A stretch of DNA of 64,000 nucleotides from Neofusicoccum parvum (lineage: Eukaryota; Ascomycota; Dothideomycetes; Botryosphaeriales; Botryosphaeriaceae): positions 1,674,001 through 1,738,000 of the forward strand of contig CP087218.1 in the NCBI GenBank assembly GCA_020912385.1. The letters run 5' to 3'. Both the position numbers and the translations under genes were made by a program. Positions 1 to 10,206 of the stretch are shown in pieces. The notes beneath the pieces are model-generated. The model was given only the letters and a program-made list of their open reading frames with translations, had not been told where the DNA came from and ran no database searches. Numbering within the stretch: the stretch's first letter is position 1; every line of letters starts with the position of its first letter.

Positions 1-1017
1 CCCCTTGGAACTGCCCAGCAAGGATGAGAATAACGGCTTGAGGGTCGCAGCAGATCCCGCGATGATGCCCAGCCCGACTTCCGGCATTGACCAAATAGCA
101 ACTTCTGCTACACCATCTGTTCTCAATCAGCCTTGATATTAACGGGTACTCGATGTGGACGTACAGAGATAGTCATTTGCGTTCCGGTAGTATGGAATCG
201 TCTTAAGTCGGAAGAGCGTTGCGGTGCTCGCACTGCTCCTGTCAGTCCACAGCCATCATTATACCGGAAGCTCTCCTACAGGACTCCCATGCCCAGAATT
301 CCGCAAGTCACAACCTTCACCCTCGGCTTCAGCTGGATATCCCAGAGGACGAAGATGGGCATAATAGCCACAGTCCAATCTGTGGCAATATTGACTGCCG
401 ATACAACGTAGCTCAGCGTGATGACGTTTTCAAGTGATCCGCACTTGCAGTCTGGGATCGTCCTATCCCACATACAGGCCATTGGCTTGCAGGTTGTAAA
501 GACGACCATCAGAGCGACGATGGTGGAGATGACAGAAACGACGAGAAGCGCCCAGAGTATCCTCTTATAGATAGGCCTCAAGGCGATGCGAATTAGAGCA
601 ACACAGATGCTCGCTTTGACCGGGACAGTGCTGGAGACGTAGAAGATCTGCCAGAGGGTGAAATACTGTGCGTCGTGAGTGCATGAAACGGTATGGGAAG
701 GCGGGTTACGAACAAACAGAGCCTTTGACATATTAGCTAGATTTACGTCAACCATGTGCAGACCGACTCCATTCATGGCACCGAGATGTCCCGCTAGGAC
801 CTCGACGAAGAAGAGGGCCTTGGAGAAGCGCGTCAGCCTTTGAACTCGTTCTTCCTGTCGTGTCACATACCAGCCCAGCAAGCATGAACCAATCGTCCAT
901 ACCGAGGAACCCGCGAATGCACGCGCGGACATAGAGCCGTAGCCCCATCATAACGATTGCGGCGCCGAAGAAGGTCCAGCCCGCAACCACAAGTATCAGC
1001 GCATTATCTTTGAGCAT
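1..1017 (-). CDS. SAT4-like rhodopsin-domain membrane protein, 3' end cut by window edge
   Basis: Fungal seven-helix integral membrane protein of the family annotated as rhodopsin-domain or SAT4-like (PTH11-related). No biochemical role is established for most members. Assembled exons on the minus strand are 871-1017, 714-818, 280-665, 165-238 and 1-116, and the phases agree at each junction. The start is the ATG at 1017. The protein opens with a hydrophobic helix and then the motif GMDDWFMLAGL. Near the 3' edge it has the family block ending NDYLYG..EVAIWS.PEVGLGIIAGS. The coding frame is still open at base 1, so the C-terminus lies outside the window. The 666-713 intron is a multiple of three with no in-frame stop and could be retained. 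The 239-279 intron is very short at 41 bp. A second family member lies downstream on the same strand at 2157-3844. Confidence 0.8.
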
Positions 1018-2156
1018 TGTGGCGGCGAGGTTTCTGTGCAGTGGGTTGCCGGATACTTAGCTCAAGAGTGGAGCGTGGTGCAAGAAAGTTCCAATTAATC
1101 TGTTCTGGCTGAGAGGAGGCGGTAGGGAAGGGTGCCTGAGTGATCTACATAAGGGGAAGGAATCGCGTGAACGCATCCGCGGAGTCGGACTGACCCACTA
1201 ATACGAGCACCCTAGCGTACTATAGGAAATGTTGTGCAATACCTTTAACCCTAATCCTTCGGGATTTAACGGTAGAGTCAAGGGCAGGCAAAGGCGATGT
1301 GTACGACGCGTCATTCATAGAAGGACGTGACCGGGAGTCTAAGACATGTTCTACAATCCAGCCAGGGCTCTTTGTATCTAGTGCTATATTATACCTAGAC
1401 TTCCCGCCTTTCCTACGTTCTAACCGTTAATTCTGTGTCTTGTTGGCAACACTACAATGCGCTGCAAAGTGAGGTATAGAAATGAGGCGCTTTGATATAG
1501 CGGAGTAGTTAGGAGTAAATTAGGACCGTTAGTGTTGGCTAGGATCCGTCGATCCCGCAACTATATGGCCTAACCCCCATCTTTCGGTGAGCAAGTGAGG
1601 CTTTAGTTCCCTCCGGTCGCCAAGCGGTACGGCCATCAATACAACTCATAGATCGCTGAATTCGGAATTTCGTCAAAAGCTCGACCACTCCCGCACCAGT
1701 ACATTCAGTGGAAGGCTTTGCCACATAGACACATCAAAATAAGTATCTACACTATGATGACTCGGTCGCCTTTGTAACTTGTATCAGGAGTGTTACGAAG
1801 AAGCCATTCGTCCCATGATTCATGGACATAATTACATAGGGGGAACTTCCAGGAGGAGCTCGACCGTCGTACAATCTAATGTTCCGTAGAACTTTCTAGC
1901 TCACCGACTTCGTATAAGAGCGTTACAGGTAGTTTCATAATTCTAGTGCTGAAACTGGTTTCTGGTCGTCACGATGCTCAATCCCATCATGCTCCTTCAT
2001 TTAACTTGCAGGGAAATCTGGATACAGAACTTCGGAACTCTCATGCGTTAACAATAACGGGAGGTATGAATCAAGTTGAACAAATCTCGCACTCGCTGCC
2101 ATATAACATGTCTTCGTCACTGTGCACTGCTGAGGATCAAATATTTCATACGCACT
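1018..2156. other. Gene-free stretch between the two SAT4-like genes
   Basis: About 1.1 kb. Only short unconvincing ORFs occur, and none shows a domain, signal peptide or spliceable frame. It should contain the promoter of the first gene and the 3' end of the second. I see no repeat or RNA gene. Confidence 0.6.
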
Positions 2157-3844
2157 TTATTCCAAGTCCGTACGAAACCTCCACAAATCCCTCTCAACAT
2201 CGCACTCGCGCGATTGTTCTTCCTTCCATGACCAACCACGCTGGACGACCATCGGAAATGCCTCGCCGTTGGGCTCGTCCCCAAATCCACCACTCCCCTT
2301 TGATTTCAGCCCTTCGCGCGATGAAGCAGTGGTCTCAGATCCCTTGGTGCCAGGACGCCCCCTGGCGCCTTCGCTATTTGCGCTATAATAGCCGTTGAAT
2401 TTGCTGGCAGATGAAGGGTATTTGGTATTCTTTCTGCTGTTTGAGATGCACCCACACAGGCTGCCAAGCAGAGGACCCAATGTCGGCAGGCAGCATGCGA
2501 TAAGAGCGACGTTTGTTTCAACGACCGTCCAGAAGAGCCCGGCGCCAGTGATTCCCTGTACAACATCATTGTTAGTGGCAGGGCTGGGGAGTGCGTGGAC
2601 GGGCGAGGACAAAAGTCGGGCCTTACAAGTATGTCATATGGCGGCATGCCCATGATTGTGGCTTTCTCAAGCGCGCCTGCAAATGTGATGTCAGTAGGTG
2701 AAAACAGACAGCGGAAATGCCGTGCAGAGCATTTTGCGGGATGCTACATACTCGAGGGCACGCTTTGCTCAACACAGATAACGGCACGGATTATCGCTGC
2801 AGCAACGGCGCTGAAGAAGCAGAAAGTGTCAGCGTCTGCCTATTGCAAGGCGTTTAGGTATCGTGAGGACGACAGGAGGAGCTTACAATCCACCAAGCAT
2901 GAACATGCCGCATGCCTGAAGCTTCCGGATAGTGGGCATCTGAAGTCGCCAGATCTGAAATCGAAGGCCAGACCAGTCAGCCATCGAGCATCGAGTTACC
3001 ATCGCCCGTTTGCCCCTCTTCTGGTGTAACTTACCCATGGAAGAGGCAGCACCAGAATGATAAAGTCCAACACGGCATCCAAAATCGCGAAGACAACGGT
3101 GGCCATGAATCCAAATCCACACTTCTCGCCGATCTCGGCCAGCGACGCCCAGTTAGTCTCGAAGCTGGTGCCGCACGCGAAGGTGAAGCCAAAGAAGAAA
3201 GCCGTAATCCACGCCGCCGTTACTGCAATCAGAATCCATGAGACGAGGCGGAACGATTCGTAGACGAAGAAGACGCGCTGGTAGAAGAAGAGGAAAGAGA
3301 GCTTTATGAAGCCGATGGCGAGAGGTTGCAATACGAATATGATATACACGAACTGATGGCGCCGACGGGCGAGCGTGTTAGTGGACGAACGTGAGAGACA
3401 GAATGGTGTGGGGAGGATCTGCTGCCGACTTGCCTTTTCCAGCAAGACTAGCTGGGGAGTGGTCGTCGTAATCCAGTTCTCCGCATTTGAAGCGTCATTG
3501 TGTTGACCGAGGACGTTGACGTGCGCGCCTGGACGGAAGGATGGCGTTAGCCGACTGAAGATCTGCCGTAAAAGGGGAGTGTTTCTTCTCTCCACTTCTT
3601 TTCTGCAGGATGATTTCCGGTCGGTGCGAGGTTCTTTACCGTATATCAAGACGACCGCTGTTCCTATCGTAGGCACCAGGGCAAGCAAGCAAAATAGATC
3701 GTCGAGGTGATGAGTGAAGTGGATTTGGCTGCGTTGGCGATTCGCCCTGACCCGCTGAGTGAGTCTTGCCGAAACAGCAAGGATGGCGAGCACTGCCAGG
3801 GCAATACCAGTTGCCAAGCAAGACTCCTTGTTTACATAACCCAT
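2157..3844 (-). CDS. SAT4-like rhodopsin-domain membrane protein, second copy
   Basis: A second fungal rhodopsin-domain (SAT4-like) integral membrane protein of unknown function. Exons on the minus strand are 3640-3844, 3434-3528, 3035-3352, 2887-2954, 2752-2810, 2627-2676 and 2157-2555. They join in phase to 397 codons plus stop. The ATG at 3844 leads directly into a hydrophobic helix, then the HHLDDLFCLLALV segment. Further helices include the conserved KLSFLFFYQRVF block, a helix around the ITAFFFGFTFACG stretch, and LDFIILVLPLPW. The C-terminal tail of about 100 residues is polar, Ser/Gly/Lys rich and probably cytoplasmic. The intron at 3353-3433 begins with GC rather than GT (AG|GCAAGT). 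It is 81 nt with no in-frame stop, so it could also be retained. It is diverged from the neighbour at 1-1017, so this is probably an old pair rather than a fresh duplication. Confidence 0.82.
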
Positions 3845-4198
3845 GGGCAGGTTGAATGAGCGACTGGAGGAAGGGTCAAGCCGATGCAGCGACCAGCGTT
3901 GCTCCCCAGAGCAGAGGATGAAGCATGTGGGAGGAAAGCAAAATCGGGATAAGAGCATCCAAGTGCAGTTATCTGTGCCTGCCGAGCGTTTCGAAGTGTC
4001 TCGGCAAATCTAAAAGGGAGGCGTCCGGCGTGCGCCTGTCAAGCTAGCCAGCCGCGCGTAGACCTGGCGTCAGGCGCCTCTGTCAAGCGGTATAATCCGT
4101 GCTGCTATACGAAACTAGTGCAGGGCCCCCCTCGTCTAGATTTATCACCGTCATCCGGCACCACCACTGCTGCCGCTCCCTCTACAGTCCACTGCACT
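3845..4198. promoter_or_regulatory. Divergent intergenic region, SAT4-like gene and UstY-like gene
   Basis: About 350 bp between two divergent start codons, so it should hold both promoters. No individual motif stands out. Confidence 0.45.
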
Positions 4199-5042
4199 AT
4201 GCCTGCCGCGTATCGACTTTTATCAGACAAGACCGAGCAGCCAGACTCGAATCAATGTTCGACATGCCAGCCATGCAGAACGCGTCGGACCACCATTGCA
4301 TTTGTCGTCCTTTCCCTGGTTAACATTACCTTTTTCGCGGCCTCTCTGCATCTCTTCCGCACACGTCCCGCCACAGAGCAGGCCCCAGACACAGTTGCGA
4401 GAACGCTGGAGCTGCCCACCGAGTTTGTCAAGTTCGACTGGCACACGGCCTGGAGTTCCAACAACGACAGCGAAGCAGATGCGCTGTGGGACAACATCAA
4501 CACTGCTCATGGCCACATTGCTGTAGATCACGAATTCGCCGCCGAGCAAAATGTTTGGAGCTTCCTCCGGCCATGCTCTGCAACTGTGCTGACAAGTCAA
4601 CAGTGGCAGCCGTCCATGGAGGTTCCTGGACAGCCGGGCAACTCTGTGTATCTCCTCGAAGCGTATCACCAGCTTCATTGCCTCGTAAGTCTCTACCCCA
4701 CAAATTCGATCTCACGACAACGCCATTTGACCAGGACTGTAGCGCATCGTCCGGCGGACAATGCTAGACCTGTATCACGGCATTGCTCCGGAGTGGCCCA
4801 TTTCGCACAGCCGACACTGCTTTGACGCATTGCGTCAGCATATCATGTGCCACGCCGACAACACGCCGCTGTACGGGGCAGGCGACCACAAGGCGGGCGA
4901 CGGGCAGCTGCACCGCTGCAAGAGCTGGGCGGCATTGCGCGACTACGCGACGGCGAACACGGCGTGCTTCCGCGACGGCCAGCCAGGCTGGACGCTGGAA
5001 GACCGCTTCGGGCACTGCGACAACGGCACTGACGGGCTGTAG
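4199..5042 (+). CDS. UstY-family (DUF3328) membrane-anchored oxidase-like protein
   Basis: Belongs to the UstYa/UstYb family (DUF3328). Characterised members are involved in oxidative cyclisation of fungal ribosomal peptides such as ustiloxin and in related secondary metabolism. Exons are 4199-4684 and 4743-5042, joined in phase 0 across a 58-bp intron, giving 261 residues. A short basic cytosolic N-terminus precedes one transmembrane helix (about residues 35-57). Both family HxxHC motifs are present: YHQLHC at the end of exon 1 and HSRHC in exon 2. The latter is followed by the usual LRQHIMC segment. Length and layout are those of a complete family member. The next gene on the same strand, about 650 bp downstream, encodes a small secreted Cys-rich protein. 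No terpene, polyketide or peptide synthase is near, so a link to a biosynthetic cluster is not shown. Confidence 0.85.
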
Positions 5043-5692
5043 AGTGGCCAATTTCCCCGTGTCCGCCGTCAGGCCTCTACCACGGTTCCGGCGCCGATTC
5101 GAGCTACCCACCTCAGCCCTGCCTGGGCTTGGCAATATCGGGTCCTGCGATTGCGTTATCCCTGCGCCGGGACGCAGTCCTGCCATTTCCACACAGCACG
5201 CGGCCGGCAGCCACAGCGTGATTAACTTTACGAGCACCATCGCGCTATGGGCTGCAGCGCAGACGGGAGCGCTGGGCGATCGGTCCAGCCAAGGCACGTT
5301 ACCCCTGAGGGGCCGTGCGCACGGCACCCAGGCAGGCATCGCGACGGACTATCTGCTTCGGGCAGGTGTGGCGTCCCGCGCCTAGCCCCATGGCGCCCTC
5401 GCCACCGCTTTGGTCCATCGCGTCTGGGAGTAAGGTGTAGCGGAGGCTGCGGAAGTCGCCGGTATTGCCGGACTGCCTCCAGATTGGGGACGCCGAACGG
5501 CCGCTTGGCTGCTCGCCTGCCGTCCGCACTCTTGGGGCCTGGTGTATGAAAGGGAAGTGCCTCGAGGACGTACCTGGTAGTTTCAAGCCGCCGCGGCCCA
5601 CCGTTCTCTTGTGGCAAAACATCAACAACGTTCATTCATTCGTTCATTCGTCCACTCATTGACTGATTCCCTACCATCTCTCGACTGCCAGC
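5043..5692. other. Intergenic region, upstream of the secreted protein
   Basis: About 650 bp, GC rich at first, then a pyrimidine-rich leader with short CATT/CGTT-type repeats (about 5630-5660) just before the next start codon. Antisense ORFs here show no family features. It probably holds the promoter of the 5693 gene. Confidence 0.5.
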
Positions 5693-6429
5693 ATGAAGTT
5701 CCTGGCCCCTGCCCTGGCTCTCGCCACTTCCAACCTCGCGCTTCTTAGCACAGCCGCCCCAACCGCCGGGACAGTCAACAGCGTAAAGCGTGCCGACTCG
5801 AGCTCTTCCGGCCTAACAACGGTCACCGACATTCCCAAGGGCGCAGTGGGCGTTCTGTACAGCATCCGTAAGCCGAACCTGCGCGTGTTGAAGAGAAACA
5901 CGGCCTGACTCTCGTCCGCACACAGTCGAAGGAGCTTGCAGCGCCGATTGGAAATGCACCATCTCCCTCACCGGCTCCATCCAGTCTCTTCTAGTCGACG
6001 GCGATAAGTACAGTAAGTCCCCAGCCTCGCCGTACGTCGTTGCAATACCTCCGTGCTGACGCCGCGCTCGTCGCAGCCGGCCAGGCTACTGTCAGCGGGT
6101 GGTGCGACCAAGGGAAGTGCTACGGCTCCGTCGATGCCCCCGTCACCGCCACTGCGCCTTTCACCATCACCTGCGATGAAGCTGCCGTCTCGGGCTCATC
6201 CAGCGGTGGAGCGTGCACTGGAACTGTCTACGGGGCTGTGAGCGCTATCTTTGCCAACGGAGACCAGATCGGTTTGTCCCCCCTTCTTCACTGCGTATTT
6301 CGGAGAAGTCCTCATAGTGCTAACCCTTGTCTCTTTGCAGAGGTTTGGGGCTGGCTTAAGCCCTCGGGTTATTGCAAAGAAGGAACATGCTATGCTTCCC
6401 TCAGCGCTCTTGGTGACCCGATGTACTAG
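5693..6429 (+). CDS. Small secreted eight-cysteine protein (candidate effector)
   Basis: No family recognised. Four exons (5693-5867, 5926-6012, 6077-6271, 6341-6429) join in phase to 181 residues. The N-terminus is a clear signal peptide (MKFLAPALALATS..., ending near an A-A-P site around residue 22). A dibasic KR at about residue 33 would suit Kex2 processing of a short propeptide. The mature part has eight cysteines and no transmembrane helix. Two short similar units, WCDQGKCYGS and YCKEGTCYAS, lie in the middle and near the C-terminus. This suggests an internal duplication or a symmetric disulfide fold. Small size, secretion and even cysteine number are typical of fungal apoplastic effectors or cell-surface proteins. 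It could instead be a precursor for the adjacent UstY-like enzyme, but there is no repeated core peptide. Confidence 0.78.
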
Positions 6430-6826
6430 CTCATTGGAGACGCTATGTACGCCGTAGCACCCACATAGGACGGCAAGGTAAGGTCTTTGAATCTTCAACT
6501 CTATCTATACATCTATTAATCGTAACACAGTTCTGTAGATCACGAATAGTCCTAGTAACATGGCTCTTCTACCCGGCGATCTGGGTCCCAGCTGCCTTCC
6601 AGAATCAAGCCAATGGAATCACAACACGCACGAAGCTACTATTCTTAGAAGAAAAAAACATGCAAAGCGGGGCAAATCTGACTCCAGAACAAGAATTTTC
6701 CTATCTTTCAATTTCCCCACTACCTGCTGAGCTCTGGCCGTCAAGATCCAGCCGCCAACAACACACGCCACCAACCCACCTCTCAGCAGCCAAACAACCA
6801 AGCGCACCTCCCCACCCAACACCCAA
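6430..6826. other. Intergenic region before the gasdermin-like gene
   Basis: About 400 bp. It carries the 3' end of the secreted-protein gene and a CCACC/CAACA-rich leader leading into the next ATG. No gene is seen. Confidence 0.5.
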
Positions 6827-7672
6827 ATGGCACTCTTCAAGACCTACCTCCTCGCCCCCACCTTCGCCTTCCGGCCCACCGGCCCCATCGCCCTCGGCAC
6901 CATCATCGCCGACCCCTTCGCCCCGCACCGCGCCCTCACCACCGCCGACCCCGGCGCGCCCTCCCCGCCCATCGACACCGTCGTCGAGCTCGACCGCACC
7001 ATCCACCGCTCGACCAGCCGCGCCGCCCGCCTCGGCCTCTGGGCGCAGTTCCTCGCGAGCGTGGGCGGCGGCGGCGGCGCCGAGCGCGGCTGCGACGCGA
7101 GCGCGGAGTCCGCGATGGCCGCGCTCCGGACTGTGTGCTACAGGGAGGAGCCGGGCGAGGAGGAGGATCAGGGCGCGGGTGGCGGCGCCGAGGGTGCGGA
7201 GGGCGATGCGGGCGGGTTGCGGGCGCGGCCGGTGTATATGGTTACGGGGGTTAAGATTGCGGAGGGGCTGGTGGTGGCGACGGAGAGGGTTGTGAGGAGG
7301 GGTGGGGGCGTTGGGGCTGCGGCGCCGGTGGTTGAGGGCGTGTCGGTTGGGGTGGATGGGGCGCTGGAGAGGGAGGAGGCCGAGCGGGATGAGTTCCGCG
7401 TGGGGGACGATGTTGTGTTTGCGTATCAGCTGTTGGAGATTGGGTTGAAGGGATGGAGGGAGAAGACGGTGCGGGTGAATGAGTTCCGGCCGAAGGCTTG
7501 TATCCTTGGCGATGAGGAGGAGGAGGAAGAGGAGAGCGATGTGGAGGTCGAGACAAGTGCTGCTACTGCGAAATCTCTCTTGAAGCCTGGTCGGAAGGAT
7601 GTGGTTTTGGAGATGAGTGAGGTCCAAGATGGAGAAGAGAGATGCTTCTGCATCGCTGCCCGTAGCACCTGA
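6827..7672 (+). CDS. Gasdermin-like protein, RCD-1/HET-Q1 type (candidate)
   Basis: Probably a fungal gasdermin-like cell-death effector. Known members (HET-Q1 of Podospora, RCD-1 of Neurospora) form membrane pores, and HET-Q1 is switched on when a subtilisin removes its C-terminal tail. This intronless ORF has 281 residues, the usual size. It opens with a short hydrophobic/aromatic N-terminus (MALFKTYLLAP), then GTIIADPF near residue 25. A PVYMVTGVKIAEG strand follows at about 135-147 and a FAYQLLEI strand at about 199-206. A run of acidic residues (about 229-242) then separates a 40-residue tail, which would be the removable piece. Low-complexity Gly/Glu inserts lie at about 80-85 and 107-130. 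The stop is 12 bp from the stop of the opposing DUF7580-subtilisin gene, which strongly supports the call. The assignment is by motif and context, not by search. Otherwise it is a fungal orphan. Confidence 0.62.
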   Translation: MALFKTYLLAPTFAFRPTGPIALGTIIADPFAPHRALTTADPGAPSPPIDTVVELDRTIHRSTSRAARLGLWAQFLASVGGGGGAERGCDASAESAMAALRTVCYREEPGEEEDQGAGGGAEGAEGDAGGLRARPVYMVTGVKIAEGLVVATERVVRRGGGVGAAAPVVEGVSVGVDGALEREEAERDEFRVGDDVVFAYQLLEIGLKGWREKTVRVNEFRPKACILGDEEEEEEESDVEVETSAATAKSLLKPGRKDVVLEMSEVQDGEERCFCIAARST

Positions 7673-7684
7673 GTCTGGCACGCC

Positions 7685-9755
7685 TTATGGTAGCCTCTCG
7701 ATAGCCGCTCCTATAAGTTTCACCCGAAGCTCGCCACTGTTCATGAACAGCTTCCAAGGGGCAACGTAGAAGCGCTCGTTCCCTCGTTCAACCGAAATGT
7801 CATAGAAAATCTCCGTGATTCCTCTTCTTGTCCGTATTCTTCTCTGGTCCCGCTCATTGAACTGGTCGGGCCTAGATGCTGCGCACTGCATGATCATGGC
7901 CGCTATCCCGGCTGCAATAGGAGTTGCAACGGAGCAGCCAGACAGTATCATTGAAGGATCATCGTCAGGCCAGCCACATGGCACATCTTGCCCCAGTGTC
8001 CCGTAGACTTGCTTTCCGTGGTTAAAGCGCGGAACCTCGGGGTCATATAGGGGAATGAAATCTCCAGAGGTATCGGTCCCGCGAACGGAGATGACAGAGT
8101 CCATGAAGGCAGGGAACATTTCTGCAGTGTTTGACCCGTCATTCGCTGCTGCTGCAAAGAAGATTAAAGAGTGCTTCCTCTCAACTTCTACTGCGTGTAT
8201 GGCCTGTCGAATGCTGTCCATTTCATTTGGGAATCCGAAAGACATGGAGATAATGTCAACGCCCCACTCCAACGCCGCATGGCGGATAGCCTGGAACAAG
8301 GTGAATACGGATACTGGCAATCACAAGTTGTTCAAAGACTTACCTGAGCAATCCTTGAGTCCGACTTCTGGAGGCTTCTGGGGTTCTTTGCTACCCGTGC
8401 CACGAAGATCTCCGCATTTGGAGCTATCCTTAGTAGTAACGAAACAATCCGGGTTCCATGGCCGTTTTCGTCCGTTGGTTTTGGTGAACTTTCAACCCAA
8501 TCTTTCCAACAATCCTTGAGCCGAGCTTCCTGCCCTTCCATCAGAAAGATTGGCGAGTCTAAACTGCATCCAGTGTCGAGCACGGCAATCTTGACAGGTT
8601 GAACGGCATCCCCTTGCGCAGAAAGCATGCTGTTGATGGAATCCATTCTGTCCAACCAGGACCCTGGTGTCCATCTGGGCATTCGTTAGTCTAAAACGCC
8701 ATTTGGGTACAATCCGTACTTACTTTGGCTTTCCTGCCAGCAACATCGGCTGAGAAAGTGGATTTGGCAGTCCCGTAAGGGCCAGAGCGTCAATATCTTG
8801 TTCAAGCTCACCGTGAAATTCTCGCGCTGATGGAGCACGCATCTTGGAAGCCTCCCTTCTTGATGGAATCGTTGGTTGGAAATGCGGTTCTTGTTTGATC
8901 TCGTCGATTTCTGAGAACCATCCTGTGCCTTCCAGCAACTTCTTCAGTGGAGAAACAACCTTGGAGTACAGTATCGCCCTCCGTTCTCTCAAACTTTCTT
9001 CTGGTCTGCTTTGGCCAGGAAGATACGGTGCTTCGGCAAAGAGATCGAAGTCAAGGCACTGCTTCACTGCTTCCCTGTACGTGGTGTAGTCGTCGTCTTC
9101 ACCAAGTACGCCATTGCTCAACGAACTCCATGCTGAGATGAAGTATTCGTTGATACTGCTGTCGTCGTATCTCTGGAGTGTTCTGCATGCCTCGAGAATC
9201 TCGCCCTTGGCAATCTCAATCAGGAGGATTCCAAGTGCGAGCACCTTTGGATACTTGTGCATGACACTTTCTCCATCGCAGAACTCCGGAATGTCCGTGT
9301 CAGACTTCTGGAATTGTGCCATGAGGTACGGTCTGCATGAGAAGAGACGCTTTCCCTGGGAATGATTGCGGAGGTCGTGGTCATCCAGTAGATGGATGTT
9401 CTCGTGGGTCCAAGGAGCATCCATCCATTCCGATCCGTAGAATTGCCAGACCGATCCTGCCAAAATATATGCAAGTATACACTCGGCTTTTCGTGACATT
9501 CTGCGGGCCTCGAAGATGCTTGAGAGAGGTTGGCTGTGTGATGATTTCACTTTCCGAAAAAGGGGATCGTCATCGTCAAATCGTTTGAGTGTCGGGTGTT
9601 GCAGTTTGAGAGAGAGAAGCGGGCTCTCTCTTAGGCTTAGAATGCTACAGAACTGTCCCGGCTCGATATTTTTTGACTGGCCTTGAGAGAAAGTCTTGGT
9701 GGGAACTTCTTGTCCTGTATCCTGAGCGAATTTGGTTTGCTTTTTACCTTGACTC
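7685..9755 (-). CDS. DUF7580 plus subtilisin (S8) protease, HET-Q2-like; 5' end broken or missing
   Basis: Serine protease of the fungal DUF7580-S8 architecture, the type that cleaves and activates gasdermin-like partners. Exons on the minus strand are 8724-9755 (5' limit uncertain), 8344-8674 and 7685-8290, in phase across 49-bp and 53-bp introns. The N-terminal part matches DUF7580 (ILAYILAGSVWQFYGSEW, then HKYPKVLALGILLIEI). The peptidase part has the full triad: Asp in VLDTG, His in NGHGT, Ser in SGCSVATP, plus the Asn of AAANDGSN. There is no secretion signal, so it is presumably cytosolic. The family-like frame runs upstream to about 9755 (a KKQTKFAQD block) but has no ATG there. The first in-frame ATG is at 9499, inside DUF7580. 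Upstream lies an ankyrin fragment on the other strand. The gene may have lost its first exon, or it may start at 9499. Confidence 0.85.
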
Positions 9756-9850
9756 CTACTTTACTCATGCTTCAGTATTAGCGTAGATCAGAGTCTAGAA
9801 GGTGAGATAAAGCATTACCTGGGAACAAGTATTTTGGTCTCTTGCCACAG

Positions 9851-10206
9851 TTCTTCTTGAAGCCGGAGCAAGTCCAGAGGTCCAAGACATCTGTGGGAAG
9901 ACACCATTGATGTACGCAGCAGAATCTGGAAAAATGGATCTCATGAAGCTGCTGATCGAATTTGGAGCTATGCCGTCTCGAGATGACGACTCCGTGGACA
10001 CGGCTCTTTCACTAGCGGCAGAGAAGGGTCATGAGGAAGCTGTCCGATTATTGCTTTCGACGCACAGCTGGGGGCATCCTCAAATAGACCATGCATATCG
10101 GAAGGCTAGAAAAAGGCGTCAACATGAGGTGTTGGAGCTCCTGGAAGAAACTTGCGGAGTGATTCTGAAAGAAATCGAGTCCAGGGACGAAGGGACGATG
10201 ATGTAG
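9851..10206 (+). pseudogene. Ankyrin-repeat fragment
   Basis: An open frame behind a good splice acceptor (CCACAG at 9845-9850) encodes about two and a half ankyrin repeats. They are recognisable from LLEAGASP, GKTPLMYAAESGKMDLMKLL and LAAEKGHEEAVRLLL. It stops at 10206 after a basic helix. No matching upstream exon exists, because the DNA there is the 5' end of the opposing protease gene. It is therefore probably the tail of a larger ankyrin protein brought here by rearrangement. Further short frames to about 10512 are disordered and broken by stops. Confidence 0.55.

Noticed and set aside
1240..1260. Telomere-like ACCCTAA
   Set aside because: A single unit only, not a repeat.
1539..1724. 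61-codon minus-strand ORF in the 1.0-2.1 kb gap
   Set aside because: No motif, signal peptide or splice context; consistent with chance.
5693..6429. RiPP precursor for the UstY-like protein
   Set aside because: Signal peptide and one KR site are present but there is no repeated core peptide, and the protein is a cysteine-rich globular type.
6701..7681. 326-codon minus-strand ORF antisense to the gasdermin-like gene
   Set aside because: Low-complexity shadow of the GC-rich plus-strand frame. The plus frame has family motifs and the convergent protease partner.
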